Source of the DNA: an uncultured Leucobacter sp.
Lineage (GTDB): Bacteria; Actinomycetota; Actinomycetes; Actinomycetales; Microbacteriaceae
Assembly: GCA_937967375.1 (NCBI GenBank)
Contig: CALCJF010000040.1
Span: 1-39,475, forward strand
Direction of reading: 5' to 3'
Length of the DNA: 39,475 bases
Notes under the pieces: generated by a model
The model's database searches: none
What the model saw: the letters and a program-made list of their open reading frames with translations, nothing else
What the model was told of the DNA's origin: nothing
Shown: piece after piece, positions 1-7,693 of the stretch
How positions within the stretch are numbered: position 1 is the first letter of the stretch
How the letters are laid out: every line of letters begins with the position of its first letter
Translations under genes and position numbers: made by a program

Positions 1-977
1 ATGTTGTCGGTGCACATCATCCATCCCGTTACGATGCTGGTCGCGCCGAGCTCGCGCAGCGCGGTCATCGAGGCGAGCACGGCGCCCGCGCCCATCATGT
101 CCATCTTCATGCTGCCCATGGCGTGGGTCGGCTTCAGGCTGATTCCGCCCGAATCGAACATGATTCCCTTACCGACGAGCGCAAGGTGAGGGGTCGCCTC
201 TGTCGCACCCTCGGGGGTGTAGCGCAGCTTCACCATGCGCGGCTCTTCGGCACTGCCCGCGTTGACGCCGAGCAGGCCACCAAGGCCGAGTTCCATGATC
301 GCTTCGCGGTCGAACACCTCGACCTCGAGGCCGGTTTCGCCGCCAAGCTTGACCGCGAGGTCGGCAAGGTTCACGGCGTTCAGGTGGCGCCCGGGGGCAT
401 TGCCGAGGTCGCGTGCGAGGCGTGCAATGCGCGCAAGCACGAGGCCACGGTCGACTCCCTCTTGCGCTGCTGCGCGGTCGCTTTCGGCGACAGCGAGGGT
501 CAGCGCTTCGAGCTGCACGTTCTTTGCTTCGCTCTTGAGTGGTTCAAAACGGTAGCGGGCGAGGATCGCGCCTTCGGTTGCGGCCAGCGCCGCCTCACGC
601 GCGCTGAGACCAGCGGCAATGACGCCCTCGAGGTCGATCGCGAGAGTCGCTGCTTCGGATGCTGCGCGGGTGAAGTTCGCGACCGCGTCACGCAGGGTAG
701 CCGCGGTGAACGCTTCGTCGCCGGCTCCGACGAAAACCACGAGAGTTTCGCCCGGTTTGCGCAGCGTCTGGCCGCTCTTGCCGGTGAATCCAGCCGTGGC
801 AAGCTCGTCGCGGGTCAGACCCGAAACGCACTCGCACGAGGGCAGATCGCCCTCTGCCGAGAGAAAGCAGGCCCGCGCAGCCGCAGCATCGAGGTCGGCA
901 GTTGAGCCGAGAACGACGTCGGTGGTGTGCTCGAGCGACGGCACCGGATTGAAGTCTGGGGAGATCACAACAGTCAT
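1..977 (-). CDS. pepA: Leucyl aminopeptidase (M17 family), 3' end missing
   Basis: Cytosolic di-metal aminopeptidase that removes N-terminal residues from peptides in protein turnover. The gene runs off the left edge, so 325 codons of the usual ~490-500 are visible. The N-terminal macrodomain-like part covers about residues 1-165. The catalytic domain begins around 180 and shows the M17 metal/catalytic segment LVGKGIMFDSGGISLKP at about 267-283 (K270, D275 and K282 in the usual ligand/catalytic places), followed by MKMDMMGAGAV with the next Asp ligand at about 293. The ATG start is supported by a TAGGCT -10-like box seven bases upstream and no Shine-Dalgarno, suggesting a leaderless mRNA. The remaining metal ligands (NTDAEGR motif) lie outside the window. 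Family assignment is firm. Confidence 0.93.
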   Translation of the reverse strand, partial: MTVVISPDFNPVPSLEHTTDVVLGSTADLDAAAARACFLSAEGDLPSCECVSGLTRDELATAGFTGKSGQTLRKPGETLVVFVGAGDEAFTAATLRDAVANFTRAASEAATLAIDLEGVIAAGLSAREAALAATEGAILARYRFEPLKSEAKNVQLEALTLAVAESDRAAAQEGVDRGLVLARIARLARDLGNAPGRHLNAVNLADLAVKLGGETGLEVEVFDREAIMELGLGGLLGVNAGSAEEPRMVKLRYTPEGATEATPHLALVGKGIMFDSGGISLKPTHAMGSMKMDMMGAGAVLASMTALRELGATSIVTGWMMCTDN

Positions 978-984
978 GCCGTCA

Positions 985-990
985 AGCCTA
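985..990 (-). promoter_or_regulatory. -10 box (TAGGCT) of a probable leaderless pepA transcript
   Basis: TAnnnT box on the minus strand ending 7 bases before the pepA ATG with no Shine-Dalgarno between. The same box and spacing recur at several other genes in the window. No convincing -35 was found. Confidence 0.4.
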
Positions 991-1012
991 GTCTCGGCAG
1001 AGGGCACTCGCC

Positions 1013-2434
1013 TCAGTCGATGGCGAGCGCGGCCACCGGAGACACCCGGATCGCGCGCCGCGCAGGGGCGATCGCGGCTCCGAGCGCCAGCGCAGCGCCG
1101 AAGAGCACGACCCCCGCGAGCACGAGCCAGGGCAGCGTCGGCGGCATGAGACCCACCTGCGATCCCACGAGCGATTGCGCCGCAACCCAGCCGTAGAAGG
1201 TGCCGAGCACCAGCCCGAAGCCGAGCGCCGCGAGCGTCATCTGCACGCTCTCGGCCATGACCATGGCGCGCACCTGACGGCCCGTAAACCCGAGCGCGCG
1301 CAGCAGCCCGAGTTCTCGGGTGCGCTGCAGCACGCCGAGCGAGAGCGTGTTCACCATTCCGACGGCAGCGATCACCGCAGAGAAGCCGACGAGCCCGGTG
1401 AACACGCCCGTCGTGATGGCGAGTGTCTCTGAGAGCTGCGCCTGCATCTCGGGGTCTTGCGCGAACGCGGCGAGGGTCATCTGCTCGTAACTCGCAAGGG
1501 CCACCGCGAACATGGTCACGAGCGTCACCCCAATCACGAGGCCGATGGTTGCGCGGGCGCTGCGCTCAGGAAACCGCACGGCGTTTGCCGCAGCGAGACG
1601 ACTGGTCGGGCTACCACCGAGCGCGCGCCCTGCAAGGCGCAGCATCGGGGGCATCACCACCTGCGCACCGAGCGCGATGCCGGTGAACGAGAGCAGCCCT
1701 CCGACGAACGACACGAGCAGCGCGAGCGGGGTGACGAGCCCGGCGATCACACCGATGGCGATCAGCGCGAGGCCAGCGATCATGAACACGAGTGCCCACA
1801 CCGTGCGCCCGCTGCGGCCCCTCGCGTCTTCGGCGCGCAGCTCAACCGATGCGCCGGTCGCCTCGATCGGCGACACCTTGCCAACGCGCCGCGACCCAGA
1901 CCATGCGGCGACCCAGGTGGTCAGCGCGACGATCACAACGGCGGCGAGCGCGAGCGGGCTGAAGACCGGGTACCCGGCGCGTTCGGGAAGCAGGCCGAGG
2001 CCGGGCCCGAAGGTCACGAGCGCGACGATCACCAGCTCGGCGAGCACGAAGCCGATCACCGCACCGATCGCGCCCATCACGAGCCCCTCGCCTGCGACCC
2101 GGGCGCGCACGCGGTTCGAAGTGGCGCCGATGAGCCGGTAGAGCGCGATCGTACGGGTGCGCCCGGCGATGATAGTCGAGAAGGTGTTCGCGGTAACGAT
2201 CGATCCAACGTAGAGCGCAATCAAGATGAAGATGAGCGCGACCATCATGAGCACTACCTTGAAGGTGCCCGATTCTGCGATGAGACGCGGATCCATCGCA
2301 GCGACCATCACGTCTACCCCGAGGATCAGCGTGCTCGCGAAGAACGAGCTCAGTGCGGCGACGACGACGGTTGCAGCGTGCTCGCGCACGTTGCCCGACA
2401 CGCGGCCCGCAGCCTGGCCCGCCCTGCCGCTCAT
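1013..2434 (-). CDS. FtsX-like ABC transporter permease
   Basis: Membrane subunit (473 aa) of a MacB/LolCDE-type ABC system, which moves lipoproteins, peptides or drugs or transmits force across the envelope rather than acting as an importer. It has two FtsX-type units: hydrophobic segments near residues 25-45 and 60-160, then a second set from about 290 to the C-terminus, including RTRELGLLRALGFTGRQVRAM, the cytoplasmic coupling region typical of FtsX permeases. The extracellular region is short, so the protein is much smaller than the ~800-aa macrolide-exporter-type permeases. I chose the ATG at 2434 because it overlaps the ATPase stop as ATGA; the reading frame stays open upstream but only through the ATPase gene. 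Substrate unknown. Confidence 0.88.
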   Translation of the reverse strand: MSGRAGQAAGRVSGNVREHAATVVVAALSSFFASTLILGVDVMVAAMDPRLIAESGTFKVVLMMVALIFILIALYVGSIVTANTFSTIIAGRTRTIALYRLIGATSNRVRARVAGEGLVMGAIGAVIGFVLAELVIVALVTFGPGLGLLPERAGYPVFSPLALAAVVIVALTTWVAAWSGSRRVGKVSPIEATGASVELRAEDARGRSGRTVWALVFMIAGLALIAIGVIAGLVTPLALLVSFVGGLLSFTGIALGAQVVMPPMLRLAGRALGGSPTSRLAAANAVRFPERSARATIGLVIGVTLVTMFAVALASYEQMTLAAFAQDPEMQAQLSETLAITTGVFTGLVGFSAVIAAVGMVNTLSLGVLQRTRELGLLRALGFTGRQVRAMVMAESVQMTLAALGFGLVLGTFYGWVAAQSLVGSQVGLMPPTLPWLVLAGVVLFGAALALGAAIAPARRAIRVSPVAALAID

Positions 2435-3213
2435 GCGCGCACCCCTTCGGCACCCTCGAGATGCAGCATCGTCTCTGAGATCTGCGCGGCGCTCATTGCG
2501 CCACGATCGGCAACGATGCGGCCGTCGGCGAGAAAAAGAATGCGATCGGCATGACTCGCGGCAATGGGATCGTGCGTCACCATCGCGATGCTCTGCCCCG
2601 AGTCGTCGACCGCCGCGCGCAGCAAGCCGAGCACCTCGCGGCCGGTGCGCGAGTCGAGCGCGCCGGTCGGTTCGTCGGCGAAGATGACGTCGGGCCTCGT
2701 TGCGAGGGCGCGCGCGATCGCGACGCGCTGCTGCTGCCCGCCAGAGAGTTCGTGAGGTCGGTGCCGTTGCCTCCCGTCGAGCCCAAGGGCGAGGATCAGC
2801 GCGTCGATGCGCGCCTGATCTTCGCGGCTGACGCCCCGGCCGTCGAGCTCGAACGGCAGGCGCAGATTGCCGATCACGTCGAGTGTCGGCACCAGGTTGA
2901 AGGCCTGAAAAACGAAGCCGATCCTCTTTCTGCGAAGCTTCGTGAGCGCCGTATCGCCCAGCTTCGTAATCTCGTCGCCGCCGAGCCACACGCGGCCCTC
3001 GCTCGGGCTGTCGAGGCCTGCCATCACGTGCATGAGGGTCGATTTGCCCGAGCCCGAGGGCCCCATGATCGCGGTGAACTCGCCCCGCCGCAGGCCGATC
3101 GAGACGTCGCTGAGCGCGGTGACTCGGTGGGCGCCCTCGCCGTAGTGGCGGCTGAGGTGCTCGACGTGGGCGACGGTCTGGGTGGCATGTTCGTCATGCG
3201 ATTCTGCGTGCAT
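2431..3213 (-). CDS. ABC transporter ATP-binding protein (MacB/LolD type)
   Basis: 260-aa ATPase partner of the downstream FtsX permease; their genes overlap by four bases, so translation is probably coupled. Walker A GPSGSGKST is at about residues 51-59, followed by the Q-loop in FVFQAFNLVPTLDV, signature LSGGQQQR, Walker B VIFADEP and the H-loop in MVTHD. The ERxxxxGKST-less core and the FNLVPTL stretch are typical of the LolD/MacB subfamily. The N-terminal 15 residues are His/Glu-rich. There is no Shine-Dalgarno before the ATG but a TAGCGT box six bases upstream, suggesting a leaderless message. A strong inverted repeat lies 43-72 bases upstream of the start and may be the regulator site. 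Drug, peptide or lipoprotein export is inferred from family only. Confidence 0.92.
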   Translation of the reverse strand: MHAESHDEHATQTVAHVEHLSRHYGEGAHRVTALSDVSIGLRRGEFTAIMGPSGSGKSTLMHVMAGLDSPSEGRVWLGGDEITKLGDTALTKLRRKRIGFVFQAFNLVPTLDVIGNLRLPFELDGRGVSREDQARIDALILALGLDGRQRHRPHELSGGQQQRVAIARALATRPDVIFADEPTGALDSRTGREVLGLLRAAVDDSGQSIAMVTHDPIAASHADRILFLADGRIVADRGAMSAAQISETMLHLEGAEGVRA

Positions 3214-3219
3214 GCTTTC

Positions 3220-3225
3220 ACGCTA
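3220..3225 (-). promoter_or_regulatory. -10 box (TAGCGT) of the ABC exporter operon
   Basis: TAnnnT box on the minus strand six bases before the ATPase ATG, with no ribosome site between; consistent with leaderless transcription of the two-gene operon. Confidence 0.4.
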
Positions 3226-3255
3226 GGTTCTCGGCGTTCGCGCGACATCGGCCGT

Positions 3256-3285
3256 TGGTACCGCACGCATCGTGCCTCGGTACCA
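3256..3285. promoter_or_regulatory. Inverted repeat upstream of ABC exporter and corA
   Basis: TGGTACC GCACG CAT CGTGC CTC GGTACCA: two nested perfect arms (7 bp and 5 bp) with a three-base bulge. It lies just upstream of the predicted -10 of the exporter operon and about 85 bases before the divergent corA start. It could be an operator for an unlinked regulator or a structured leader. No gene ends nearby that would need a terminator here. Confidence 0.5.
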
Positions 3286-3369
3286 CCTTGAGCAAAGTGC
3301 GCCCGGCTCGGCCCGTCCGCGTTTGCGCGATACGCTGAACGAATTGCACGCCACCGCCTGGAGGTCACC

Positions 3370-4485
3370 GTGTCGCAGCGCCCGCACTCGAACCCCCCTT
3401 CGCGCCTCACCGGCTTGTTTCGGCAGAGGATCGCCGACGGGCCCGTGCCCGACCGGTCAAGCGCCCCTCGCACCCGTTACGTGGTGAACGGGCAGCTGAC
3501 CCCAGCGCCCGGAGACGTAACTGCGGCCGAGTCACTCGAGTTTGCCGAGGCGGCACCGGGCCGAATGGCGTTGAGCATCTATCCGAAACCCAGCGATGCC
3601 GAGATCGACGGCCTCGCGAAGGCATGGCAGTTGCACCCGGTGCTTGTCGAGGATCTGCAGCATGGCGGGCAGCGACCGAAGCTCGAGCGGTATGGCGACG
3701 TGCTCTTTCTCGTGGTGCGCTCGGCCAGATACCTCGACGAGGCCGAAGACGTTGACTTCGCCGAGTTTCATGTGCTCGTGCGCCCGCATGCGATCGCGGT
3801 GCTCTGCAAAGACGGCCTCTGGATCGACGGCGAAGACAGCAGCAACCTGCCCGAGAACTCGCGCGACACGGTCGCGCGCGGCGATGCGACGCTGCTCGAC
3901 GATGGGCGTCTGCTCGAGCTCGGCCCCGAGGCGGTGTTGTATCGCCTGCTCGATGCGATCGTCGACGGCTACGAGCCCGTGCTGCGCGGGCTTGCGATCG
4001 ACCGTGAACAGATCGAACGCCAGGTGTTCGGCGGCGACTCGTCGGTGACCGAGCGCATCTACCGACTCAGTCAGGAGGTCATCGACTTGCAGCACGCGAC
4101 CGTCTCGCTGCAAGACGTGCTGGGCTCGCTGCGCGGCGGCTTCGAACGTCACGGCATTCCCGAGCCGCTTCGCGCGTATCTGCAAGACGTCGACGACCAT
4201 CTCACGAGGGTCACGAGCCGCGTCAGCGAGCTTCGCGACTCGCTCGCCCAGATTCTGAACGTGAACGCGACGCTTGTCGCGCAGCGTCAGAACGAAGATA
4301 TGAAGAAGATCTCAGGGTGGGCCGCGATCCTATTCGCACCGACACTGATCGGCGCAATCTACGGCATGAATTTCGATGCGATGCCCGAGTTGCACTGGTC
4401 GTTCGGGTATCCGCTCGCGGTCGCTGCGATGGTGGCACTGGGGGCCAGCCTCTACGCGGTCTTCAAATGGAAGAAGTGGATGTAA
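3370..4485 (+). CDS. corA: CorA-family magnesium/divalent cation transporter
   Basis: 371-aa inner-membrane channel of the CorA MIT family, which carries Mg2+ (sometimes Co2+/Ni2+) inward as a pentamer. The long cytoplasmic N-terminal domain (to about 305) ends in a helical stalk. The first membrane helix ends in the diagnostic YGMNFDAMPE (GMN selectivity signature plus MPEL loop), and the second membrane helix is followed by a basic KWKKWM tail. The GTG start is supported by GGAGG seven bases upstream. An in-frame alternative is not needed. The gene is divergent from the ABC exporter and alone in its transcription unit. CorA and ZntB share this fold; the GMN-MPE form favours Mg2+ transport. 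Confidence 0.93.
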   Translation: MSQRPHSNPPSRLTGLFRQRIADGPVPDRSSAPRTRYVVNGQLTPAPGDVTAAESLEFAEAAPGRMALSIYPKPSDAEIDGLAKAWQLHPVLVEDLQHGGQRPKLERYGDVLFLVVRSARYLDEAEDVDFAEFHVLVRPHAIAVLCKDGLWIDGEDSSNLPENSRDTVARGDATLLDDGRLLELGPEAVLYRLLDAIVDGYEPVLRGLAIDREQIERQVFGGDSSVTERIYRLSQEVIDLQHATVSLQDVLGSLRGGFERHGIPEPLRAYLQDVDDHLTRVTSRVSELRDSLAQILNVNATLVAQRQNEDMKKISGWAAILFAPTLIGAIYGMNFDAMPELHWSFGYPLAVAAMVALGASLYAVFKWKKWM

Positions 4486-4499
4486 CCGGAGCACGCGGC

Positions 4500-4524
4500 A
4501 CCCGGGAAAAAATACACCCGGGAA
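4500..4524. repeat. Short direct/inverted repeat between corA and the LLM gene
   Basis: ACCCGGGAA occurs twice, 16 bases apart. Because CCCGGG is self-complementary the two copies can also pair as a 6-bp hairpin with a 10-base A-rich loop. It may be a weak terminator for corA or a protein site for the next gene. The 70-base gap holds nothing else obvious. Confidence 0.35.
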
Positions 4525-4555
4525 TAAATGCAAACGCATACGTGTTTCACCCCGC

Positions 4556-5608
4556 ATGAGAGCATTTGGATTCCTTTCCTTCGGTCACTATGGCGACGTT
4601 CGCGGCAGCGCGGTGCGCACTGCAGGCGACATGCTGAACCAGACCATCGAGCTCGCCGAAGGCGCCGACGAGATCGGCGTCAACGGCGCGTACGTGCGAG
4701 TGCACCACTTCGCGAAGCAGGCGGCCTCGCCGATCCCACTTCTTACCGCGATGGCGGCGCGCACGAAACGCATCGAGGTGGGCACCGGCGTCATCGACAT
4801 GCGCTATGAAAACCCGCTCTACCTTGCCGAAGAAGCGGCGTCACTCGACCTCATCTCGAGCCGCCGCATCGCACTCGGCATCAGCCGAGGCTCACCCGAG
4901 ACGGCGCTGCGCGGCTACGAGGCGTTCGGATACACGGGATCCGAGGATCCGCGTGGCGGCGACATTGCCCGCGACAAGTTCGAGCTGTTCTTGCAGGCAA
5001 TCGACGGCGAGAAGGTCGTCGAGGGCGACCCGCACATGGTCGGCCCGAACCAGCGGCTCGCGATCGAACCGCAGTCGCCCGGTCTGCGCGATCGTATTTG
5101 GTGGGGCGCGGGATCGCGCGAAAGCGCCGAGCAGGTCGGCCGCCAGGGGCTGAACCTCATGAGTTCGACCCTGCTCACCGAGGCGACGGGGCAGCCGTTT
5201 CACGTGCTGCAGCGCGAGCAGATCGAACGCTACCGCGAGGCCTACAAGCAGGCTGGACACACGGGCGCGCCGCGCGTCAGCGTGAGCCGCAGCATCTTCC
5301 CGATCGTGAACGAGCAAGACGAGCTTTACTTTGGGCTGCGCTCGCGCGAGAACATGGATCAGGTCGGCATGATCGACGGTTTTCAGAGCACGTTCGGCAA
5401 GACCTACGCGGACTCACCGGACCGTCTGATCACGCAGCTGCTCGCCGACGAGGCTGTCATGGCTGCCGACACGCTCATGCTGACCATTCCAAATCAAATT
5501 GGCGTGAGCTACAACCTGCACGTGCTGCAGGCCTTCGCCGAGCACGTTGCGCCGGCGCTGGGATGGAAGCCGAACACCGAGGGGCCCGTCGAGGGGTACG
5601 CGATCTAG
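4556..5608 (+). CDS. LLM-class flavin-dependent oxidoreductase (luciferase-like)
   Basis: 350-aa TIM-barrel flavoprotein of the bacterial luciferase-like family. Members use FMNH2 or F420 to hydroxylate or oxidise small molecules; substrate unknown here. Family features visible: N-terminal FGFLSFGHYG strand, VRVHHF (the His region near the flavin), RIEVGTGVIDMRYENPLYLAEEAASLD, and GRGS-like RIALGISRGSPE in the phosphate-binding region. The C-terminal half ends in the usual DTLMLTIPNQIG and helical tail. Length is typical. The start ATG gives MRAFGF; the frame is open upstream to 4376, but that would overlap corA. No clear Shine-Dalgarno is visible. Monocistronic. Confidence 0.87.
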   Translation: MRAFGFLSFGHYGDVRGSAVRTAGDMLNQTIELAEGADEIGVNGAYVRVHHFAKQAASPIPLLTAMAARTKRIEVGTGVIDMRYENPLYLAEEAASLDLISSRRIALGISRGSPETALRGYEAFGYTGSEDPRGGDIARDKFELFLQAIDGEKVVEGDPHMVGPNQRLAIEPQSPGLRDRIWWGAGSRESAEQVGRQGLNLMSSTLLTEATGQPFHVLQREQIERYREAYKQAGHTGAPRVSVSRSIFPIVNEQDELYFGLRSRENMDQVGMIDGFQSTFGKTYADSPDRLITQLLADEAVMAADTLMLTIPNQIGVSYNLHVLQAFAEHVAPALGWKPNTEGPVEGYAI

Positions 5609-5659
5609 CTCTGGCACCTGAGGTTTGCATCTTGCTCGGTCGTGACAAGATTGGAGACG

Positions 5660-6137
5660 ATGCATTTCACCTCGGAGCGCTTGACGTTGGAACAGATCAC
5701 CCCGGAGCTCGCCAGACGAATCCTCGTTCGCGACGAGCAGGCCGGAGATGCGTGGCATCCAGAATACCCATTCGCCGATGAGCTGGGGCCGCTAGGGCAC
5801 CTTGCTCAGTCAGAGGCAAACGATTCGGTCTTTTCGATGTACCTCATTCGAGAAGACCGAAGCGGCTTAGCCATCGGCGGACTCGGCTTCTTCGGCCCAC
5901 CCGACGATCGCCGTTGCGTTGAATTCGGGTACGGCCTTGTGGAGTCTGCTCGCGGCAAAGGGATATGCGACGGAGGCAGTTAGTGCCGCCCTTGAGTTCG
6001 CCCGAGCGAACGGCGCTCGGTACGCCAAAGCAGATACTGCCCCCGATAACCTCCCCTCACAGCGCGTCCTCGAAAAGGCGGGCCTGCAGCTCATAGAGAA
6101 GTGCGTCTCTGCGTATTACTATTCGCGCGAACTCTGA
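5660..6137 (+). pseudogene. GNAT N-acetyltransferase (RimJ/RimL-like), frameshifted
   Basis: Two overlapping frames make one ~159-aa acetyltransferase. The first gives MHFTSERLTLEQITPEL through EFGYGLVESARGKG and then hits a stop at 5981-5983; the second resumes exactly at GYATEAVSAALEFARANGA and ends RVLEKAGLQLIEK. The join falls at GGG 5960-5962: removing one G restores the acetyl-CoA-binding motif RGKGYATEA. The ATG at 5660 has GGAG at the right distance and is preferred over the GTG at 5642. The last 19 bases overlap the convergent methyltransferase gene. It is either a genuine recent inactivation or a one-base assembly error. Target residue or substrate unknown. Confidence 0.8.
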
Positions 6138-6775
6138 GGGCAACCCAAACCCGTACTTCGTGTTGCGGTCAGCGCTGCCTCTAAGCGCGTACGCTCGCGC
6201 AGCCGCGTTTCGGTGACGGTGAAACCCGCGCGCTCGACGCGCTCAGCAAGCGCATCGGCCGGCCAGTAGTAGGCCGTAGTAATGGCGTGGTCGAAGGGCT
6301 CGAGCATCTCGCCCGCGAAGAAGCCAAGCAAAATGCCGCCTCCGGGTTGCACCGCACGAGCAAACTCGGCGAGCGCGGCATCAATCTCGCGCGGTTGTGT
6401 GTGGATCAGCGAGTACCAAGCGAGCAGGCCGCATAGACTCTCGCTCTCGACTCCCAGCGATTCAGCCCGCCCAAGTCGATAGCGGCTCAGCGGGTAGCTT
6501 CTCCGTGCGTGCTCGACGAAGGCCGTCGACGGGTCGAGACCCTCGATATCAACCCCGTGCTCGCGCAAGAAGTCTGTCCACTGCCCAGGGCCGCAGCCCA
6601 CGTCGAGCACCGGCCCGCGAATGCCACGCGCCCACTCGAGCAGGTACTCGCGATCCTCTGCCTCGGCATGCTCGATCTTGCCCACAGCTTCGACGTAGTC
6701 GATGGCGCGGCGGCTGTAGGCGTCGGCCGCGGGCACAAGAGGCATGAACTCGGGCGCAGACGCTTGGACTTCCAT
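6119..6775 (-). CDS. Class I SAM-dependent methyltransferase
   Basis: 218-aa methyltransferase. Motif I is LDVGCGPGQWTDFLREHG (about residues 57-74), with the acidic ribose ligand in IEGLDPS just after; motif IV-like LLAWYSLIH and post-motif PGGGILLGFF follow. The arrangement is that of the Methyltransf_11/25 group acting on small molecules. The substrate cannot be told. The ATG at 6775 has a TAGTGT box six bases upstream and no Shine-Dalgarno (leaderless pattern). The 3' end overlaps the tail of the convergent broken acetyltransferase by 19 bases. Confidence 0.88.
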   Translation of the reverse strand: MEVQASAPEFMPLVPAADAYSRRAIDYVEAVGKIEHAEAEDREYLLEWARGIRGPVLDVGCGPGQWTDFLREHGVDIEGLDPSTAFVEHARRSYPLSRYRLGRAESLGVESESLCGLLAWYSLIHTQPREIDAALAEFARAVQPGGGILLGFFAGEMLEPFDHAITTAYYWPADALAERVERAGFTVTETRLRERTRLEAALTATRSTGLGCPQSSRE

Positions 6776-6781
6776 GGCTCG

Positions 6782-6787
6782 ACACTA
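6782..6787 (-). promoter_or_regulatory. -10 box (TAGTGT) of the methyltransferase gene
   Basis: Minus-strand TAnnnT box six bases before the ATG with no ribosome site, matching the leaderless pattern seen at other genes here. Confidence 0.38.
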
Positions 6788-6860
6788 CCGTCGGCCACGA
6801 GAAAGCGAGAGTGCGCAGCGCGGGTTCTTGTGAAGGCGACTCGGATGAGAGCATGGGTGC

Positions 6861-7652
6861 ATGCCTGCAAGCCCGCAAGACCTCACTCTCCGCCCGGATC
6901 ATGGGCCCAGCGAGTACCCGCAGCTCGTCGAGATCTGGCGCAGCTCCGTACTCGCTACTCACGACTTTCTTGCGCCAGAAGACTTCACACGGATTGAAAG
7001 CATGCTCGCATCGGCATACTTTCCGATGGTCGATCTGATCGTCGCCGAGGTTGCCGGCGCGGCGGTGGTTTTTGCCGGCGCGGCATCGGGCAACCTTGAG
7101 ATGCTGTTCGTCCATGACTCGTTTCGAGGCAAAGGGATCGGGTCGGCGCTGCTGAGTGAGGCTATCGCCTCGCATGGGGTCGCAAAAGTCGATGTGAATG
7201 AGCAGAACCGAGGAGCGCACCGCTTCTACCTGACCCAAGGTTTTCGGCAGGCCGGCAGAAGCGAACTCGACAGCGAGGGCAGACCATACCCCATTCTGCA
7301 TATGCGTCTCGCGGACCACGATTGGCCGCGACCTGGCAGTGGCAGCCAGGACCAGATGCGGGAGGTCGTGCTCACGGGTCGGCTCATCTGCAAGACCGCC
7401 GAAGAGACCGCGCTGGTCGCGAAGCTGCTGCCCACACATATTGAACTCACCCGCGCAGAGCCCGGCTGCATCTCTTTCGAGGTCACGCGAACCGCCGATC
7501 CCCTTGTCTGGCAAGTCGAAGAGTGTTTCGTGAGCCAGCCCGCGTTCGAGGCTCACCAGAACCGAGTCAGCGCGAGCGAGTGGGGCACCAAGACCTCGGA
7601 GATTATGCGCGAGTACATCATCACGGGATCCAACTCACCGCGAGGCCACTGA
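6861..7652 (+). CDS. GNAT acetyltransferase fused to an ABM (quinol-monooxygenase-like) domain
   Basis: 263-aa two-domain protein. Residues about 8-155 are a YjaB-like GNAT domain: WRSSVLATHDFL, then EMLFVHDSFRGKGIGSALL (acetyl-CoA-binding RGKGIG) and VDVNEQNRGAHRFYLTQGF. After a linker rich in Gly/Ser, residues about 168-258 are an antibiotic-biosynthesis-monooxygenase (ABM/YgiN) ferredoxin-like domain: VVLTGRLICKT, ELTRAEPGCISFEVTRT, VWQVEECFVSQPAFEAHQNR. The reading frame is continuous and no internal stop or start suggests two genes. In-frame TGA upstream at 6846 fixes the ATG as the only plausible start; its ribosome site is weak. Acylation target and oxidised substrate are unknown. Confidence 0.85.
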   Translation: MPASPQDLTLRPDHGPSEYPQLVEIWRSSVLATHDFLAPEDFTRIESMLASAYFPMVDLIVAEVAGAAVVFAGAASGNLEMLFVHDSFRGKGIGSALLSEAIASHGVAKVDVNEQNRGAHRFYLTQGFRQAGRSELDSEGRPYPILHMRLADHDWPRPGSGSQDQMREVVLTGRLICKTAEETALVAKLLPTHIELTRAEPGCISFEVTRTADPLVWQVEECFVSQPAFEAHQNRVSASEWGTKTSEIMREYIITGSNSPRGH

Positions 7653-7667
7653 TTGCCCAGCCTCTCA

Positions 7668-7693
7668 CGCTCGCCAGGAGGCGCTGGCAAGCG
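7668..7693. terminator. Hairpin between convergent genes
   Basis: CGCT-GCCAG / CTGGC-AGCG arms with one unpaired base on each side and a 6-base loop, filling the 41-base gap between the convergent GNAT-ABM and oxidoreductase genes and touching the stop of the latter. There is no T-tract; probably a bidirectional terminator. Confidence 0.5.

Noticed and set aside
1457..2554. 365-aa plus-strand frame rich in His, Glu and Arg
   Set aside because: Antisense to the FtsX permease and ATPase; composition is typical of a complementary-strand artefact.
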